DNA of 56,488 nucleotides from Phoronis australis (Eukaryota > Phoronida > Phoronidae), in contig NMRA01000524.1 of assembly GCA_002633005.1 (NCBI GenBank), forward strand, positions 2,953-59,440, given 5' to 3'. Below are positions 10,893-22,975 of the stretch, in pieces. A program made the position numbers and the translations under genes. Within the stretch, counting starts at the first letter, position 1, and each line of letters starts with the position of its first letter. The notes below the pieces were generated by a model that was not told the DNA's origin, did not search any database, and saw only the letters and a list, made by a program, of their open reading frames with translations.

Positions 10893-11910
10893 AGGGCTCA
10901 TTCATTAGTTGTAATCTTAACACATTTAATTGTTATGAGTGGTTGGTAAGTTAGCTACTTGTATTTGAGAAAAAAAACGAATTACTTTCACAAACAAGAA
11001 TCAAATAAATGATAATCAAATTCCTCCTAAAAAGTATCTAATCGAGTTGCTAAAAATGTGTATTGTCCACCCCCATGAGAAAACCTAGAAAACTGCAGCC
11101 ACATTGCTTTTGGATCAAACAAGTATGAGACAGTCAGCCTAAGTTAATGAACCTTTTCTCAACAAGCTGCTTGTTCATCCCAAGCCGATACTATGCAAAA
11201 TGGCTACGTTGCAAACTTAAGGACATCTGTGATTATGAGTGGAACATGCTATTATCACCAAATTGAGTAGGCTACTTCGTGACGCAACCACGCTGTGGAA
11301 TGAATACCCTGACTGACTGATCGGCCTGTTGGGAAACAGTTGTGTCCTTATCAGTTTGACAATGGCAAACCAGTGTTTACATGGCCCATCTCTCTTATTG
11401 TCTGCTTTCATCTGATGCTCATGTAATCCAGCAATTATGTTGTAAACAGCACGCCTGACACTAACCGATATTAAAAAATACTAAAGGCGAACAACTTTCA
11501 ACAACTGCCGTGAAGCAGATGTGTTTTGTAAGACATACATTCAACAAAAAACTTTGAATGGAGAAAAACGGGTGACTGTCAGAGAAATTAGATTAATGAA
11601 TTTTCTGAGACAAAGTGTGAGCTCTGACCACAGTATTGTGTACCAACACAAAAGGCTTGCTTGACAAGTTTAATCAAGCGTCATTCTAGATTAGATCGTG
11701 ATAGTGGAAATTTCTTGAGTTTACACCCTACGCAATGGCATCAAAAGAGCGAAAAATGAACACAAATGCCATGATTCGTTAGACAACAGAAATCACATCT
11801 AACCCGAGTGAGAAACTCATTAAAACCATTTCCAATAAATCACACAGGTAAATTGTCTAAATCCAAAATTATTTTTGATGGACGGCAGAGGCATACTAGC
11901 TTCAAGTTAC

Positions 11911-12091
11911 CTTTTATAGATGTTCCTCCAGAATGAGGCAGTGTGCACCACCTGGTGAGAGCCGCAGCATAGACATGCGAATGTGGCCACAGACTCTGGG
12001 TGGATGTAGTTGGATAGTATGAACCAAACATCCTGTGGATAGACTAGGCCAGTGCTTGGTTCTGTGGTACGCCATTTAGAACAAGCAAGAG
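11911..12091 (-). CDS. TMEM183: TMEM183 homologue, F-box-like exon
   Basis: Minus-strand exon of 181 bases between a TTTTTCAG acceptor and a GTAACT donor. It carries two leading bases and two trailing bases, which fit the neighbouring exons. It encodes YPQDVWFILSNYIHPESVAT followed by FACLCC...ASFWRNIYKR. This aligns with human [20 protein letters not shown] and AAFWTRLYRR, an F-box-like helical segment. In F-box proteins this fold binds Skp1, but Skp1 binding is not established for this family and is only suggested. The upstream part (about 20 residues) is not conserved with human. Confidence 0.85.
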
Positions 12092-14293
12092 CTGAAAAAT
12101 AGAAAACCATGCATTGGTTTGAAGACAGTATGAAACAGTCCCAAAGAGGGACTCAACTAAGTTCCTTAAATCTACTGGATATTTTTGGACTTGTGAAAAC
12201 ATTGATTGCCCTTTCTTTCATTGTTTTAGTTTAATTACTAAATCAACTTTTGACTTTGATACAAATTGAGAGTGACCTCTTCCTTGAATTGTCAATATTA
12301 TCGAAAATAAGTAGGGGTCTTCTTATGCAACACCCTCAACTTAACGACTGAGTCCCTATTTATTTTCAATGAACTCTGGGCTCAGTTTTTAGTTATATTT
12401 TATTAGGAGCTCATATTAAAGATGAAATAATAGAAAAATATTGCATCTGTGAGTCCATAAAGACACAAATATGCCAAAAAGATTAGAGGCCTTATTCTGC
12501 TGAGTCCTTATTTGAGACTTTCATGCAACCAGTCTAGGGATCTGTTTCATGAAAAGTGTCTGAATTCTTAAGAAAGAAATTTGCTCTTATGAAATAGCTG
12601 AAAAAGATTGAGTCAACTCACTGTCAGCATATTAGAGTCTAGTTTGGAAATAATTTAAAGGAAGTTTCTCAGTAACTAGGAGTTATACGTATATTCTCCA
12701 GTGAGATTAAATTGTTTTTCAGAAATATAGTTGTGCGGAGCGTAGGACCAAATTTCAATCTTCGCTTTTCGTAGATGCATATAGTGCATTTGCCTATTGA
12801 ATATTTAGTCCAAACACAAAAAGTCCCGAACAGCATAGCTTTGTTTTTTTGTTTTTGTCCAGCTGGTTGCTTGTACAGTCTGCTCTGAATGGTTTTGAAC
12901 TGTGTTCAAGTAAAACAGACTCACCCATGGAAATCAGTGTTTCTGCACAATTTTGTAGAATTGTGTCAGTTTTTATTGTGTATAACGTGGATTTTATCTA
13001 AGGGAAGTTAGCACTTGAAAATTTTACACAGTCGTTCTAAGGATCATTGGTGTTGAACAATTGTTTCTGCAATTGTATACTCCATTTCAGAGTCGTTCTA
13101 CAACAGTTTGAGTTAGACATCATAAGCTTTGAAAATGCAATAACTGAATAGAACATGGAGGACATTATAAATAGCCACCAGGAGGCATTGTACCAATGGA
13201 ATTTGCCCAAACGTTAACATGTGTGTTTCATTTTTTAGAAAAGCGAAGCTTATTAATAAATTTCATGCAGATCAGTTGCTCAGTAGAGTCAACATAAAGA
13301 GACTAGTTTTAGCCACTGGTTATGAAATAGATATCGAGCAGCACTTTGCAAAAATTTTGAAAACTTCAAAATTCCAGTCCTGGGCCTGGAGTCTGATGCT
13401 ATAGTACTCAAAATTGTACCCAGAATTATTTTCGACTTTTTCTGTTCCTCTTTTGTACAAACTCATGATAAGTGCCTCTTATTCTGTGTGTGACTACATT
13501 ATCATTTACTTAGATGTCAAATCCAATTTTGCACCTGATGACCCCAGTGTTAAAGCTATGAGTTTACACGTGAACTCGAAATTTTTGAGTTTGCAGCTCA
13601 AATCTAGGGGTTATCAAGTGCGAACTGAAAACGTGACACTCATCTACTTCAACCATAATATAAAAGAGCGCACAAAAATAAACAATTCTAAGTCATAATG
13701 ATTTTGAGTTCCATTCTGAGTACACAGATAATACAACAGGCCTTGATTATATTGAAAACTACTTTATTTGGAATACTTTGGATCTTGGTATATCAATCCT
13801 CACAAGGAGCCACACTGCTCTCAACCAACGGCATTATTATAGACTATGCTCTGAAATTCAATTAATTGATTAAGTTTTTTAAATCTCACAGATGTCTTTT
13901 CAAGGTTTGCCAATAGGGGCTACAGGGCTTGCTGAGACTTTTGATTGCACTGATTCACAATAGATGGGGGGGAATAATTCTTGCAAAAAATTACTGGGAA
14001 GTTTCTGCGATTCTAAAATACACAGGACTGCTACCACTGAAAACACTGCATTGATGTGTCAAAAGTATTAACTGAGTTGATAACATGATACTGAGCCCCT
14101 AAAACTTTCTGAGTGCCTGCCCAAAATGTTTGAAAGAAAAGACTTACGTCAAGTTGAGTGTATGAGAAACAAATGACAGCTGGTGAGGAAAGTATTGCAA
14201 TCATGGTGAGAACACCATTATACTGTATCTGTTATTTTCTTTGAAGCAGGACATTGATTGCAAAACACAGTCAAGTCCTTCTTTACAACATAC
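12092..14293 (-). other. TMEM183 intron
   Basis: Bordered by GTATGT (donor) and TTTCAG (acceptor) on the minus strand. It holds a dispersed repeat at 13402-13640. The frames at 13219-13404 and 13414-13698 on the plus strand lie partly in that repeat and show no domain. Confidence 0.6.
13402..13640 (+). repeat. dispersed repeat related to the 6125-6830 cluster
   Basis: AGTACTCAAAATTGTACCC...CCTCTTTTGTACAAACTCATGATAAGTG parallels the forward copy at 6125. The lower half (CTCGAAATTTTTGAGTTTG) is a small palindrome. Confidence 0.5.
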
Positions 14294-14389
14294 CCGTCAC
14301 TTGCGGGACCCAGTTGAGGTCTGTATCATCCCAATCTTTCTCAAACCATGGTATATCGCTGTCATTCCTATCCTCATCCATCAATGAAT
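14294..14389 (-). CDS. TMEM183: probable TMEM183 exon encoding an acidic linker
   Basis: A 96-base exon lies between CTTTTTTTCAG and G|GTATGT on the minus strand. It opens with two bases and closes with one, exactly what the F-box-like exon at 12091 needs (G + CT = Ala). It encodes about 31 residues rich in Asp, Glu and Trp (SLMDEDRNDSDIPWFEKDWD, then DTDLNWVPQVT). Human TMEM183A has an acidic stretch (DIIDSSDEMDAQEES) before the F-box-like segment, so the position and charge agree although the residues do not align well. The assignment rests mainly on good splice sites and matching phase. Confidence 0.6.
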
Positions 14390-14459
14390 CTGAAAAAAAG
14401 AACGCTACATGAAAACATACCCCACTTTCACCAACAAATGTTTAAAGCTGCATTTTATC

Positions 14460-14640
14460 TCATTTAGATGTCTAAAAATGAAAATCGGTCTCAATGTTCC
14501 TTACTGTCATTCTATTTCCGTTACAAGATCATAGTAAAAAACATTTATTTAATGAGAAAAAATGCCTAATTCGAAATTCACTTATCAGCCAACTAAATAT
14601 GGCAAAATGCAACTTTAAAAAAATAGAAAGCGTTCATTGT
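14460..14640. repeat. dispersed repeat, third family (copy 2)
   Basis: AAAATCGGTCTC...ATTCGAAATTC...AGCCAACTAAATATGGCAAAATGCAACTTTA matches the core of the copies at 7405 and 15812, more loosely than they match each other. Confidence 0.4.
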
Positions 14641-14888
14641 CGATCAAATACCGAACTGTCTAGCTTTCAAAAGCTTTGTTTCCATATGGAATAGTGTTTG
14701 AAACAGCTATTTTAAAACTGTCACAACATTTACACGAATACAGTTTCAGTGTTCATTCCAGAGTGTGCCATTGGTGCACTGAATTAAGTCAAGGATGCGT
14801 AAATTCTTAACGGTCAAGGCCCGCCGGGCACGTCATCATTTCCCGACGGACCACCCTGAATCAAGTTTTCACATGGTTGCGCGGAAGT

Positions 14889-15033
14889 CCATGGGCAGCG
14901 CAGCACTAAAAAAAGTGGGGGCTATAGCCCCTCAGTCCCCATGTGGTGCACCGCCCATAGACCATGGGCACCGAAGCACTGAAAAAAGTGGGGGGCTATA
15001 GCCCTCCCAGCCCCCTATGGTGCGCCGCCCATG
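14889..15033. repeat. tandem pair of 73-bp hairpin units
   Basis: Two head-to-tail copies start at 14889 and 14962. Each opens CCATGGGCAGCGCAGCAC (or a near match) and closes with its inverted complement (ATGGTGCGCCGCCCATG). Each has the palindrome GGGGGCTATAGCCC at its centre. Each unit is therefore a self-complementary MITE-like hairpin. No gene is involved. Confidence 0.65.
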
Positions 15034-17330
15034 AAGTCACATCTAATTGAAAACATCTGTCTTACTGATAGATTCATAACATAACAGTGCATAAACATCG
15101 GGTTAGGAATAGAGGTCTGAGTAGAGGTCTAAAAATAGTTTTCAAAACATCAGACTAACTTTTCGACTTGACCGAAAAGACAACTGTTTATATGGGCTGG
15201 AATATTTGACAAGGTTGCCTAGTTCGCAAGGCAAGTGACATCTTAATGCATCAGCCAGAAGTACTCATTTGCTTCATTGCTACACTGTACACTTGTAAGT
15301 GAGATACAGGGAAAAATTACCAACTGCAACATCTGAGGAAAGTCTGTATCCACAAACAAGATACATTCCAAGTATGAATGATTTTGACAAGACACAAATC
15401 ACTGGTGTAAATTAGAACTTTCTTTCATTCAGAGAGAGATGTACAGGTGTCAGTCTAAGGAAGTAACCATAGTAAACTCAGAAAAACGATTTATAAATTT
15501 TGAAATCTTTAAAAACAGCTTATGGAGATTCTGAATGCCTCATATCAAAGCTATACATTTCACTCTGTTTAGCTTGGTAAAATTGGTTTCGGAATATTAA
15601 TATTTCTTACTATGCTAGGACTCGTTACCAACAGGAACACTGAAACCACCAAAGATTCAAAATGAGTGAGAAAACACTAAAGACTTTGTTGGAGTCTGCC
15701 AACCTTAAAATTCTGCCAAAATGATGGCGGATTGCCTGTGATTTGATTAGATAATGGAAATAGTATCCAATCACAGTAAGGAATAATAAGAGACCAGTTT
15801 TATGAGAGTTCAAGGTCCAATTGGATTATGGTTTTTAGCCAGCTAAAAATGGGGAAATGCAGCTTTAATGCTGATTGTTTTCAGTTATACGGAAAGAAGC
15901 AACAATTCTAGTAGTCATGAGAAAACTCCTAATATGCTAAGAGTGCACGCTTTCTCATCCACTTGCGTACAAAGTGTATTAGCCTAAGATTTACCTAATG
16001 GTGTTTGGCGTGGGCCTCTTACTCCAACACGGGTCAAGTGTTCCTTGTTATTTTCTTACTTCTTTGTTTCGATTAGATAAACAACACGTATCATATGTCA
16101 TCTACATCTGTCTGTGGAAGAACACCAAAACAAGATTGACCTACTTGAATAGTGAGGCTACACTGAACTACTAAATTTTATGGGTGGATTTTTCATTTGG
16201 ATACCATTCTTAACTGATTTTTAAGCTACTAATGAATCTGGCAATACATTCCAATGCTTATGAAGTGGTTGTTGCACGTTGTTTATAGACCAGAAACGCT
16301 CGCAGCCAGGTAGCTAGTCAGTACGAAGACTAACGTCAAAATACAGATAGGAACCACTGTGTGTTAACCTCACATAGGCCTTTACATTTCACACTGGTTG
16401 AGAAGATCTGCTCGTCATCTTGTGGTGAAACAGATATCAATAGGTGGCGGCGGTGCATGTAAAATTAGCGTGTCAACCGGCAATCACCTTGCACGACAAT
16501 CACCTTGCCCGTTACATACATTAAATTGAAAATTAATGTAATCTTCATGGATGTAATTCTCCGGCTTTTGTCACAAAGAAAACTCTGTTGTCGACTTGAC
16601 AGTATGCTCATGACACTTGCTAATTTACTGTGACATCTTGTGCGAAATGATGACAGCTTTGCCAAAGCACATTTATAAATGCACACCTGTTTTTAAGGCC
16701 TAAACTTTTCATTTAGGCCAAATGCAACTTCTTCCCTTAAAATACTGTAACATGATTTTAACACCCAAAAATGGCTTGTAGAAAAACTCCAGGTAGGGAG
16801 TAGGTTGTCGAAAGTCGTTACGTTCTACGACTGCAGCTGAAAACATATCAGAGGCCAAACTACTCCGGGCATCCACCCAGAACCATATATCACTGCTTAT
16901 AAAGAATGAGCAATGTAACTGTGGGGTTTCTTGACTAATTTTTCGAAGAAATCGATGATTGTATGGAACCGTACCTCAATAGTCTTGCTTAAGGAAAAGT
17001 AAACAAAACGAAGCAATGAAATTGGGCTTGCTTTGATGACTACAACTTTCGATCAAAACTCAGTTGAGCAGACAGCCGGGAATTCTCAGTGTAAAGTGTC
17101 ACGTCTAGTCTGCAAGGTGACTTATGTCAGGTGCGGGAGTTAGCATTCCACTCCATTCCAGGGCTAGAGTTCTACGACTTATCTATCGTTTACTCAAGGA
17201 AGAGTGTAGTTTTCACTTATACATTTGGGTCAGATTTTATTTGACCAGTTTTTTACCCACATCGGCACAAAGCTGTAAATTTAGCATGCACTTTTGCACC
17301 AAGGGCTGTAGTGTATAGCTCGAGTTGGTG
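15034..17330. other. minus-gene 5' flank or intron, no supported exon
   Basis: A third-family repeat copy covers about 15600-15930. TMEM183 exons encoding the N-terminal part of the protein should lie upstream (higher coordinates) of 14389, but I found none here that I can support. The frames at 15625-15813 and 16465-16686 look like chance. Confidence 0.3.
15600..15930. repeat. dispersed repeat, third family (copy 3)
   Basis: GTCCAATTGGATTATGGTTTTTAGCC...GGGGAAATGCAGCTTTA...AGAAGCAACAATTCTAGTAGT follows the copy at 7405 block by block over at least 110 bases. Confidence 0.5.
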
Positions 17331-17561
17331 TTACTGTCTTGGCTGTCCTTTGAGCTGAGGAATGAATAACACCACTCCAGACCCAAATATTCCAACTAAT
17401 TGGTCACTTGTAAGCCCATAACCTTTACCTGTTGATGACTCACTATAGATGTACACAACCTTGTTCTCTAACTGGTGTTTCTGTCCCAACTCAACTGTGA
17501 TCTTAGCCAATAGTTTAAGGGTTGGTTTACCGACTACCCTTTCTGGGCTGAGTTTCTCCAA
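17331..17561 (-). CDS. candidate coding exon, unidentified
   Basis: On the minus strand a frame follows a good acceptor (TTCTGTTTACTTAG) and runs about 76 codons to TAA. It has balanced composition and natural-looking helices (LKLLAKITVELGQKHQLE) and strands (NKVVYIYSE). It has no ATG, so an upstream exon is needed. A strong donor, CAACAG|GTAAAG, lies inside at 17429/17428. If used, the exon ends in phase 1 and would splice in frame to the TMEM183 exon starting at 14389. I do not recognise the protein. It may be the N-terminal part of TMEM183, the last exon of another minus-strand gene, or chance. Confidence 0.35.
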   Translation of the reverse strand: MEKLSPERVVGKPTLKLLAKITVELGQKHQLENKVVYIYSESSTGKGYGLTSDQLVGIFGSGVVLFIPQLKGQPRQ

Positions 17562-17594
17562 CTAAGTAAACAGAACTTTCTTGTTTTTCATGTC

Positions 17595-17640
17595 AGCGCC
17601 ACCTTGCGGATCGACAGAAAAGACAAAATGCATTGTGGGA
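17595..17640. promoter_or_regulatory. possible promoter block: CTCF-like word next to ZNF143-like word
   Basis: AGCGCCACCTTGCGG (17595-17609) is the complement of CCGCAAGGTGGCGCT, close to the CTCF consensus core. Sixteen bases on, AAATGCATTGTGGGA (17626-17640) is the complement of TCCCACAATGCATTT, close to the ZNF143/Staf motif found at many housekeeping promoters. Both are motif resemblances only. If real, this may be the promoter of the minus-strand gene. Confidence 0.3.
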
Positions 17641-18269
17641 TTGGCATTGAAAGAAAAATGGCTTCCTTTTAACGATCTGGCGAGTGGAGATGACTGAAAA
17701 AATGCACGTTTCTCTTTATTTTGTGCGTGGATTATTATGAAAATCGCTTCGACTGATAGAGGAACATTTTTCTATCATTTAAAAGATTGAAATGGTGGAG
17801 TTACTCATTTGATCGCAGGTAATGTGTGGTATATCTATGTATTAGTGCAACTTGTGAAGTGTACTCAATCGTTGTCATTCATTGAGGTGATGAATCAACG
17901 TAGTGCTGTCAAAAGACAGTTGGCTCTCACTGTACAGATTTGTCAACCAAAGCTTTTCAAAGACAGTTTCAATGTTTTACCTTCGAAAAATACCTAGATT
18001 ATAAAGGAATCATCGTTCTATTCAGGTGACCTTCACGAAAATCCAGAGTCCCAAAATCAATGACGATTGACAGATTGAAAGAAAACCTGATGCTTAACTC
18101 ATCTTAAAATCCACAGACGGTCCACTTTTAAATGGTCTTGGTGCATGCCCTTGACCCCATGTCAAATGCACATAAATTCTATTCAACTTGCCAACTGTTG
18201 GACCTGTCCCAGTCAGTGAGACACTGAGTGAGGGGGACGCAGTGGTCACAGTCACGCCTGGCTCTGGCC

Positions 18270-18370
18270 GGATAGAGCGGTCCCTGATTTAGAGAACCAG
18301 GCAATCACTGAAGAACGGGATCGTTATTTAGTGGATGAAGTGGTTCTCTAAATCAGGGACCGCTCTATCC
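18270..18370. repeat. perfect 30-bp inverted repeat with 41-base loop
   Basis: The left arm, 18270-18299, starts GGATAGAGCGGTCCCTGATT. The right arm, 18341-18370, is its exact complement over all 30 bases. No decay is visible, unlike the other repeats around it. Confidence 0.85.
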
Positions 18371-19914
18371 AACCAGTGCCCTCACGCCCAAGGTTTGTGA
18401 CTGCCTTCTGACAGAACTTGCAATGGGCTCGTGATTAAAAATAGCTCCATCAGGGCACCAGGTCATGGCTGTTTTTGAAAATATAAAGTGTTGCCGAATA
18501 TCGAAGCATATCGGCCCCAAAATGAAGGCACTGGCATCCCTGACATTTGCCAGCATTCTTACCTCATGTAATTAGATCTTGCCAAGTCTAAAAGCAATGA
18601 AGACATTGTTCTCCATGACGTGTTTCAACTTGCTGCCATGACCTATTGGCTGGCACTTGTGACATGTTGAAAGACCCGCCTCCTGCATGAAAAAATGACA
18701 GTTTCAAGAAAAGGTGGCACCACAGCTTTCTATTAGGCTGTGCATGGGCTTCAACTAGGCAGGTACAATTTAAATAATGCAACTACATAGATTTTCAGCT
18801 GCTGAACGCTTCAGGCATTTTTCTTGGTGTTAGAGCTCCCAATATGCTTGCAATCTCAGTTGCGAAAAACACTGGTTGTTGATAATGATGATAATGCCTG
18901 CTTTCCAAACTGGCGGCTATTCTGTCTCATAGATCATTGGCATTTCAAACATGTTGCAGGTACGTCAAACAGGTTTCGGCTCCGTTTTAAAGATAGGTCG
19001 TGCAGAATGTTGATGCTATTGTTGTCACCTGTCAGAATTCACTTTTGGCTGTTTCGGGCAGGTTTTCTTTCACTGCCATACAGCCAACTGTAAAGCTAAG
19101 GCTGGTTTTGGCAATTTATTAAGACGGTCAGTAATCGCAGTAATCGAAGTAAACAAAATCAAGGGACCCTGATCTTGCAGCTAAGCCCAAACCAGTACAG
19201 TGCACAGAATGCGTGTGCAAGTGGAAGCGATGTGATCGATAAACTTGCAACCAAGCTTGCGCATTGATGCCCTTACACGGAATTCCGTGTTTCGTTCAGC
19301 ATGTTTCCACAGGGCCACTTTTCAGTATAGGTGGCGCTGTGTCAAAGGATAAATTCTAAATTGGTTTTGAGTGACGTCACTGAGCACTGACAAGGCTGTT
19401 TACTTAGATTGGGCAATGATACTGCATAAAAACACAGATTTTGTTTAACACCAGATGGAGCTACTCTTCTTTACCAGAAGAAGATTTGCGTGCAGTCAAG
19501 GAGACATCGCCTCATTTTCGTGAATGTTCAGACTTTAGCAAGAGACTATTATATTGTTATGGATGCGATTTTGATTTCTCATTCTTGTTTAGCGACGACG
19601 TCAGCGACAAGTGGCGAATCGTTGCAACATTAGCGGAGCACAAGCTCATTGGGTCAGGAGCAGCCGGGACCTTGTGTTACTTGGTCTAGTGCTCTATTAT
19701 CTGCTGGTATACCCAGCTTTTGAACCTAGGTATACTGAGTCGTTGTCTGTTGAAAAAACCACTGTGCCACATTGACACTGTTGTCTTGTATTCTGGTATT
19801 GTTAACACTTAGCATAAAATCAACTCACCAAATGCGTCCTGACAAAATTGCCAGATTACTAGGTGGGAATGGAGGTTGTCAAACCTCATTGCTGAAAATG
19901 AAATAAAATGATAC
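18371..19914. other. no supported gene
   Basis: Short frames exist on both strands (18365-18556, 18588-18782, 19441-19689). The 18568-18680 minus-strand stretch has a nice acceptor (TTTTTTCATGCAG) but no convincing continuation. A CTCF-like half word, AGTATAGGTGGCGCT, lies at 19324-19338. Confidence 0.3.
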
Positions 19915-20149
19915 CTGAAGAAAAATCCGGCGAACAGAACATTGGATTGCCTCGCATGATCAGTGACTCCCAGTTTCTCCTCAGAAGTTATCAGTATCCC
20001 TGGCACAGGCTTATCCTTGGGGCAGGTAAAGGCAATGGGCACAGGTTACCTGAGCGTGTCTCACCTGCGGGGCCTTCTGGTTTTTGTTGAACTGTTATGA
20101 CTTTTGCGTGTTTACTTTCTGTTGTGATGGTTGGATATGTGCGTGCTTC
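19915..20149 (-). CDS. candidate pair of small exons, unidentified
   Basis: Two minus-strand segments may be coding. Segment 20149-20065 follows a CTAG and ends at a strong donor CCCCGCAG|GTGAGA. It reads KHAKVITVQQKPEGPA and ends in phase 1. Segment 19999-19915, after a 65-base gap ending GTGCCAG, starts with two bases and reads ILITSEEKLGVTDHARQSNV, then LFAGFFF before TTCAG|GTATCA. The phases of the two agree. No partner exon completing the second one was found. The first would also fit the TMEM183 exon at 14389 by phase. No protein family is recognised. Confidence 0.25.
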
Positions 20150-21570
20150 CTAGCCATTATTGTTCCTTGTGCGATTGACATTTTGCGAACATGCTAGCCA
20201 AAGTCTGTGTTTGTCACCTGATCTAAATTCTGACTTCAAATCCACGATGGTATGCTATGTTGAGGCAGTGATAGCTAATTTACTTTGAACCATGTTGTTG
20301 ATTAAAACATCAACTTTTTGCACAGGCATATGTGCTCTTCCAAAGCAATGTCATTGCATTTGTATTCTTTGTTTGAATTGCAAGTAATTTAATAAATCAC
20401 TGGAATTCTCTTGTTGGCCTTACTGCCTTGGCGACTGAAGCTAACTGGCTTTATAGTACACCTAGTATATAATATGACCCTTGTCTGTAACTTTCTTTAA
20501 GTTCTTTTTACCCTAGAAATCATTTCATAGCTGTTGTAATGAACAAGATCAGATCAGCTTTTTATGTATTAGTAATGATAAAAGGCATGCGTTTATTGCC
20601 CCTTAAATGGGAGAGGATGTGGAACACGTTTCAGTTTACATCTTGTGTAGCAAGTCTTTTTTCTGGTGATCAAGGTAACATAGGGCTTCATTCAGGATTT
20701 GAAACTATAGGATCACAAACTTGCTGACATGGCATTGTTGTTATTGACATCATGCAACCAAGAAAAAGATATAAAATTTGACATTTACCATATTACATTC
20801 GACTTCAGAATCAACAGCATCACACATGTCATTTACAAATTTTGGATTAAATTCAACACCAGTTACGATGCAGATGCAAATTAATCCCAGTCAAGTTTAC
20901 TAATCAGTTGAGCAATAATAATTTGCATGTGTGCAGTTCTTTAGTTCGGTCTTTTTTGTAATGTTATGACATCGTGTTATGTGAAGATGGTGGTGTCGTT
21001 TTCAAAGGTGTGTAATTTGAGATGATGCTAGATACAGGCGTGGTGCCTGATTTTTTGGAAATATTTTTGGGATGGAGTGAAATAGATAGGGTGCGATGAG
21101 GTGGGATGGGGGTTTGGAGTGAAGTGAGCTCCCTGATAACCTTGTGCTGATCTGCCCATAACCAAGTGATTCAACACATTGCTGACATCGATGTCCTCCA
21201 CAAGCTGTTTTGACTAGTAACTGTGTCCGGTTGAGTTTGAATTTTGCCATGACGAGTTTGGCTCACTTGCGTCGAGTTTAAAAAACCTGTGCAATGAGTT
21301 TGAAATATTGGGAGATTAGCCATTTCCTAAGAAAAATATGACGTTTTGGACTTTTTTTACCAGTTCAATGCATTTGTTTCAAGACTTTTAAGTCGTGGAA
21401 TAAATTCGCTAAAACATACAAACTATCCACAGTATAGACATTAACTTTTGAACACATGTACATGAACTTTGAAATTCAAGTCGAGTTTGAATTTTCTGTT
21501 GTGGAGAACACTGGACGTGGTAATTTCATTCAGGACTAGGGTCTCATTTAATGTTAAGTAGGCCTGGGAT
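20150..21570. other. intergenic between the divergent genes, nothing recognised
   Basis: No exon or RNA gene supported. The minus frame at 21002-21250 shows no motif. Confidence 0.3.
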
Positions 21571-21812
21571 AAAATCTCAATAAAGTCTAAAACAGTTATG
21601 TCGGAAAATGAAATTCTATTATCCGGAATCCGTTTTCTACATAAAAAGTAAGTAGCACGAAATAAGTGCTTAATCATTTTCAAGTTCTGCTCCACATCTT
21701 CTCATGAATGATTTTTAAAAAATTGTGAGCATTCACAACAGATTAGAGATCCCCTTAAAAGTGGAAATTTTGTCTTATTTTTATCCGATTGTAGTGAGAT
21801 TTTACGGCATGG
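21571..21812 (-). mobile_element. 240-bp MITE family member with both ends
   Basis: It starts TAAAATCTCAATAAAGTCTAAAAC and closes with TGTAGTGAGATTTTACGGCA, whose complement is TGCCGTAAAATCTCACTACA. Both inverted ends are readable, which shows that the family is a terminal-inverted-repeat element rather than a SINE. Confidence 0.6.
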
Positions 21813-22519
21813 ATTGCTTTGTGATTCTTAATTTTTCCAGAAACCTAAAATATTCGTAAGATATGCTAAAGGTGGCCTACTTTCTTGCAGTTCGGAATAT
21901 AGCCATGTCTTTGGGTTCTCAACTAAATATTCAAATACCAGCCTTAAAAATGTCTTGAAGCAACCTCCTACTGGCCAATGGTTGCCTGCAATGTTCAATT
22001 GTGAAACCTGCCGAGTCTGTAATTTCTACAGTGTGACTTCCCTACAGATGTCATTTCAAATCAAATGTGAGTCTTTGTATTTATGTGCAAGGAAAACACG
22101 GTTAGAACCTATTGATTTTAGTCTGAGATACAGAGTCGACCAAGTCGTAAGCTTTAAGGTGTTCTCTGAATTTACGTTACGTAATTCATGTGTGCTCCAA
22201 AGTTCTTGATAGGGATTAAATGCCCACAGACAGTGTTAAAAAGGTTTCTGTGGGTTTACAGGCATTGTATAGTACAGAAGTTCGCAGGATTAAAACGATT
22301 TTTAAAGTGCAAGTTACCCCCAAATAGCTTATGGTTGATAGCATGGGAAAGTGATCACTTTTATAGGATTCTTCCTTCACATGTGCTGTGTGACGTATAA
22401 AATTTCAGAGTGTAAGATTTGAAAACTTAGACCATGTTTCGTACTGACTACATTGACATGTTTGAAAACGTAGGAATTTGAATATTTTTGGACCATTGCT
22501 TATGTTGCCTTGTTTCCTG
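21813..22519. other. no supported gene
   Basis: Plus-strand frames at 21955-22209 and 22188-22400 have no recognisable domain or splice context. Confidence 0.3.
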
Positions 22520-22975
22520 GTTTCTATAGTTACCTGATATTCCAAATTTGGCTAAAACATCCGAAATGGTTGATGAGATTCAAATGAAACTTTCAGATGC
22601 TTTACTTTTTGCACTGCTCTCCAAAATGCTGTTAGGATTTGTTTAGTATTTTTTTTTCAAGTATTCCAGTTTTGCATGAGGGGCTATCAAAAATGGACTT
22701 CAAGGATTTTTATAAGAAAAATCCAAAACAAAAACGAAACCATTAGTTAGAAAACTGATGTTGTAGTGAGATCACCTTGAACATTTATCAAAAAATAACT
22801 GATAGTGTTGTGTTGTGCAATACACATTTACCTTTATTTTTGTTTATTGTTTGATGTTTTAGTACAAAGACATGTTTACGTAACCTTAACGTAATTAATG
22901 TCAGATGGGTATAAAGTAAAAAGTCAAATTCTACTGGATTTCTTAGTTGAGAAATATGTTCTTTTACCGAGTTCA
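22520..22975 (+). repeat. 450-bp dispersed repeat (copy 1)
   Basis: Blocks shared in order with 51235-51680 include CAAAATGCTGTTAGGATTTG, GGGGCTATCAAAA, AATGTCAGATGGGTATAAA and GTCAAATTCTACTGG. About 55-65 percent of bases seem to agree by eye. No coding content. Confidence 0.55.

Larger units (their letters stand above)
10294..11910 (-). other. TMEM183 intron with two repeat insertions
   Basis: Bordered by GTAACT (donor, minus strand at 11910) and TTACAG (acceptor). It contains a 240-bp-family MITE and a truncated hAT-like MITE. No extra exon is supported. Confidence 0.7.

Noticed and set aside
19441-19689. 82-codon plus-strand frame between the two genes
   Set aside because: Begins in an AT-rich stretch and has no recognisable motif or splice partner.
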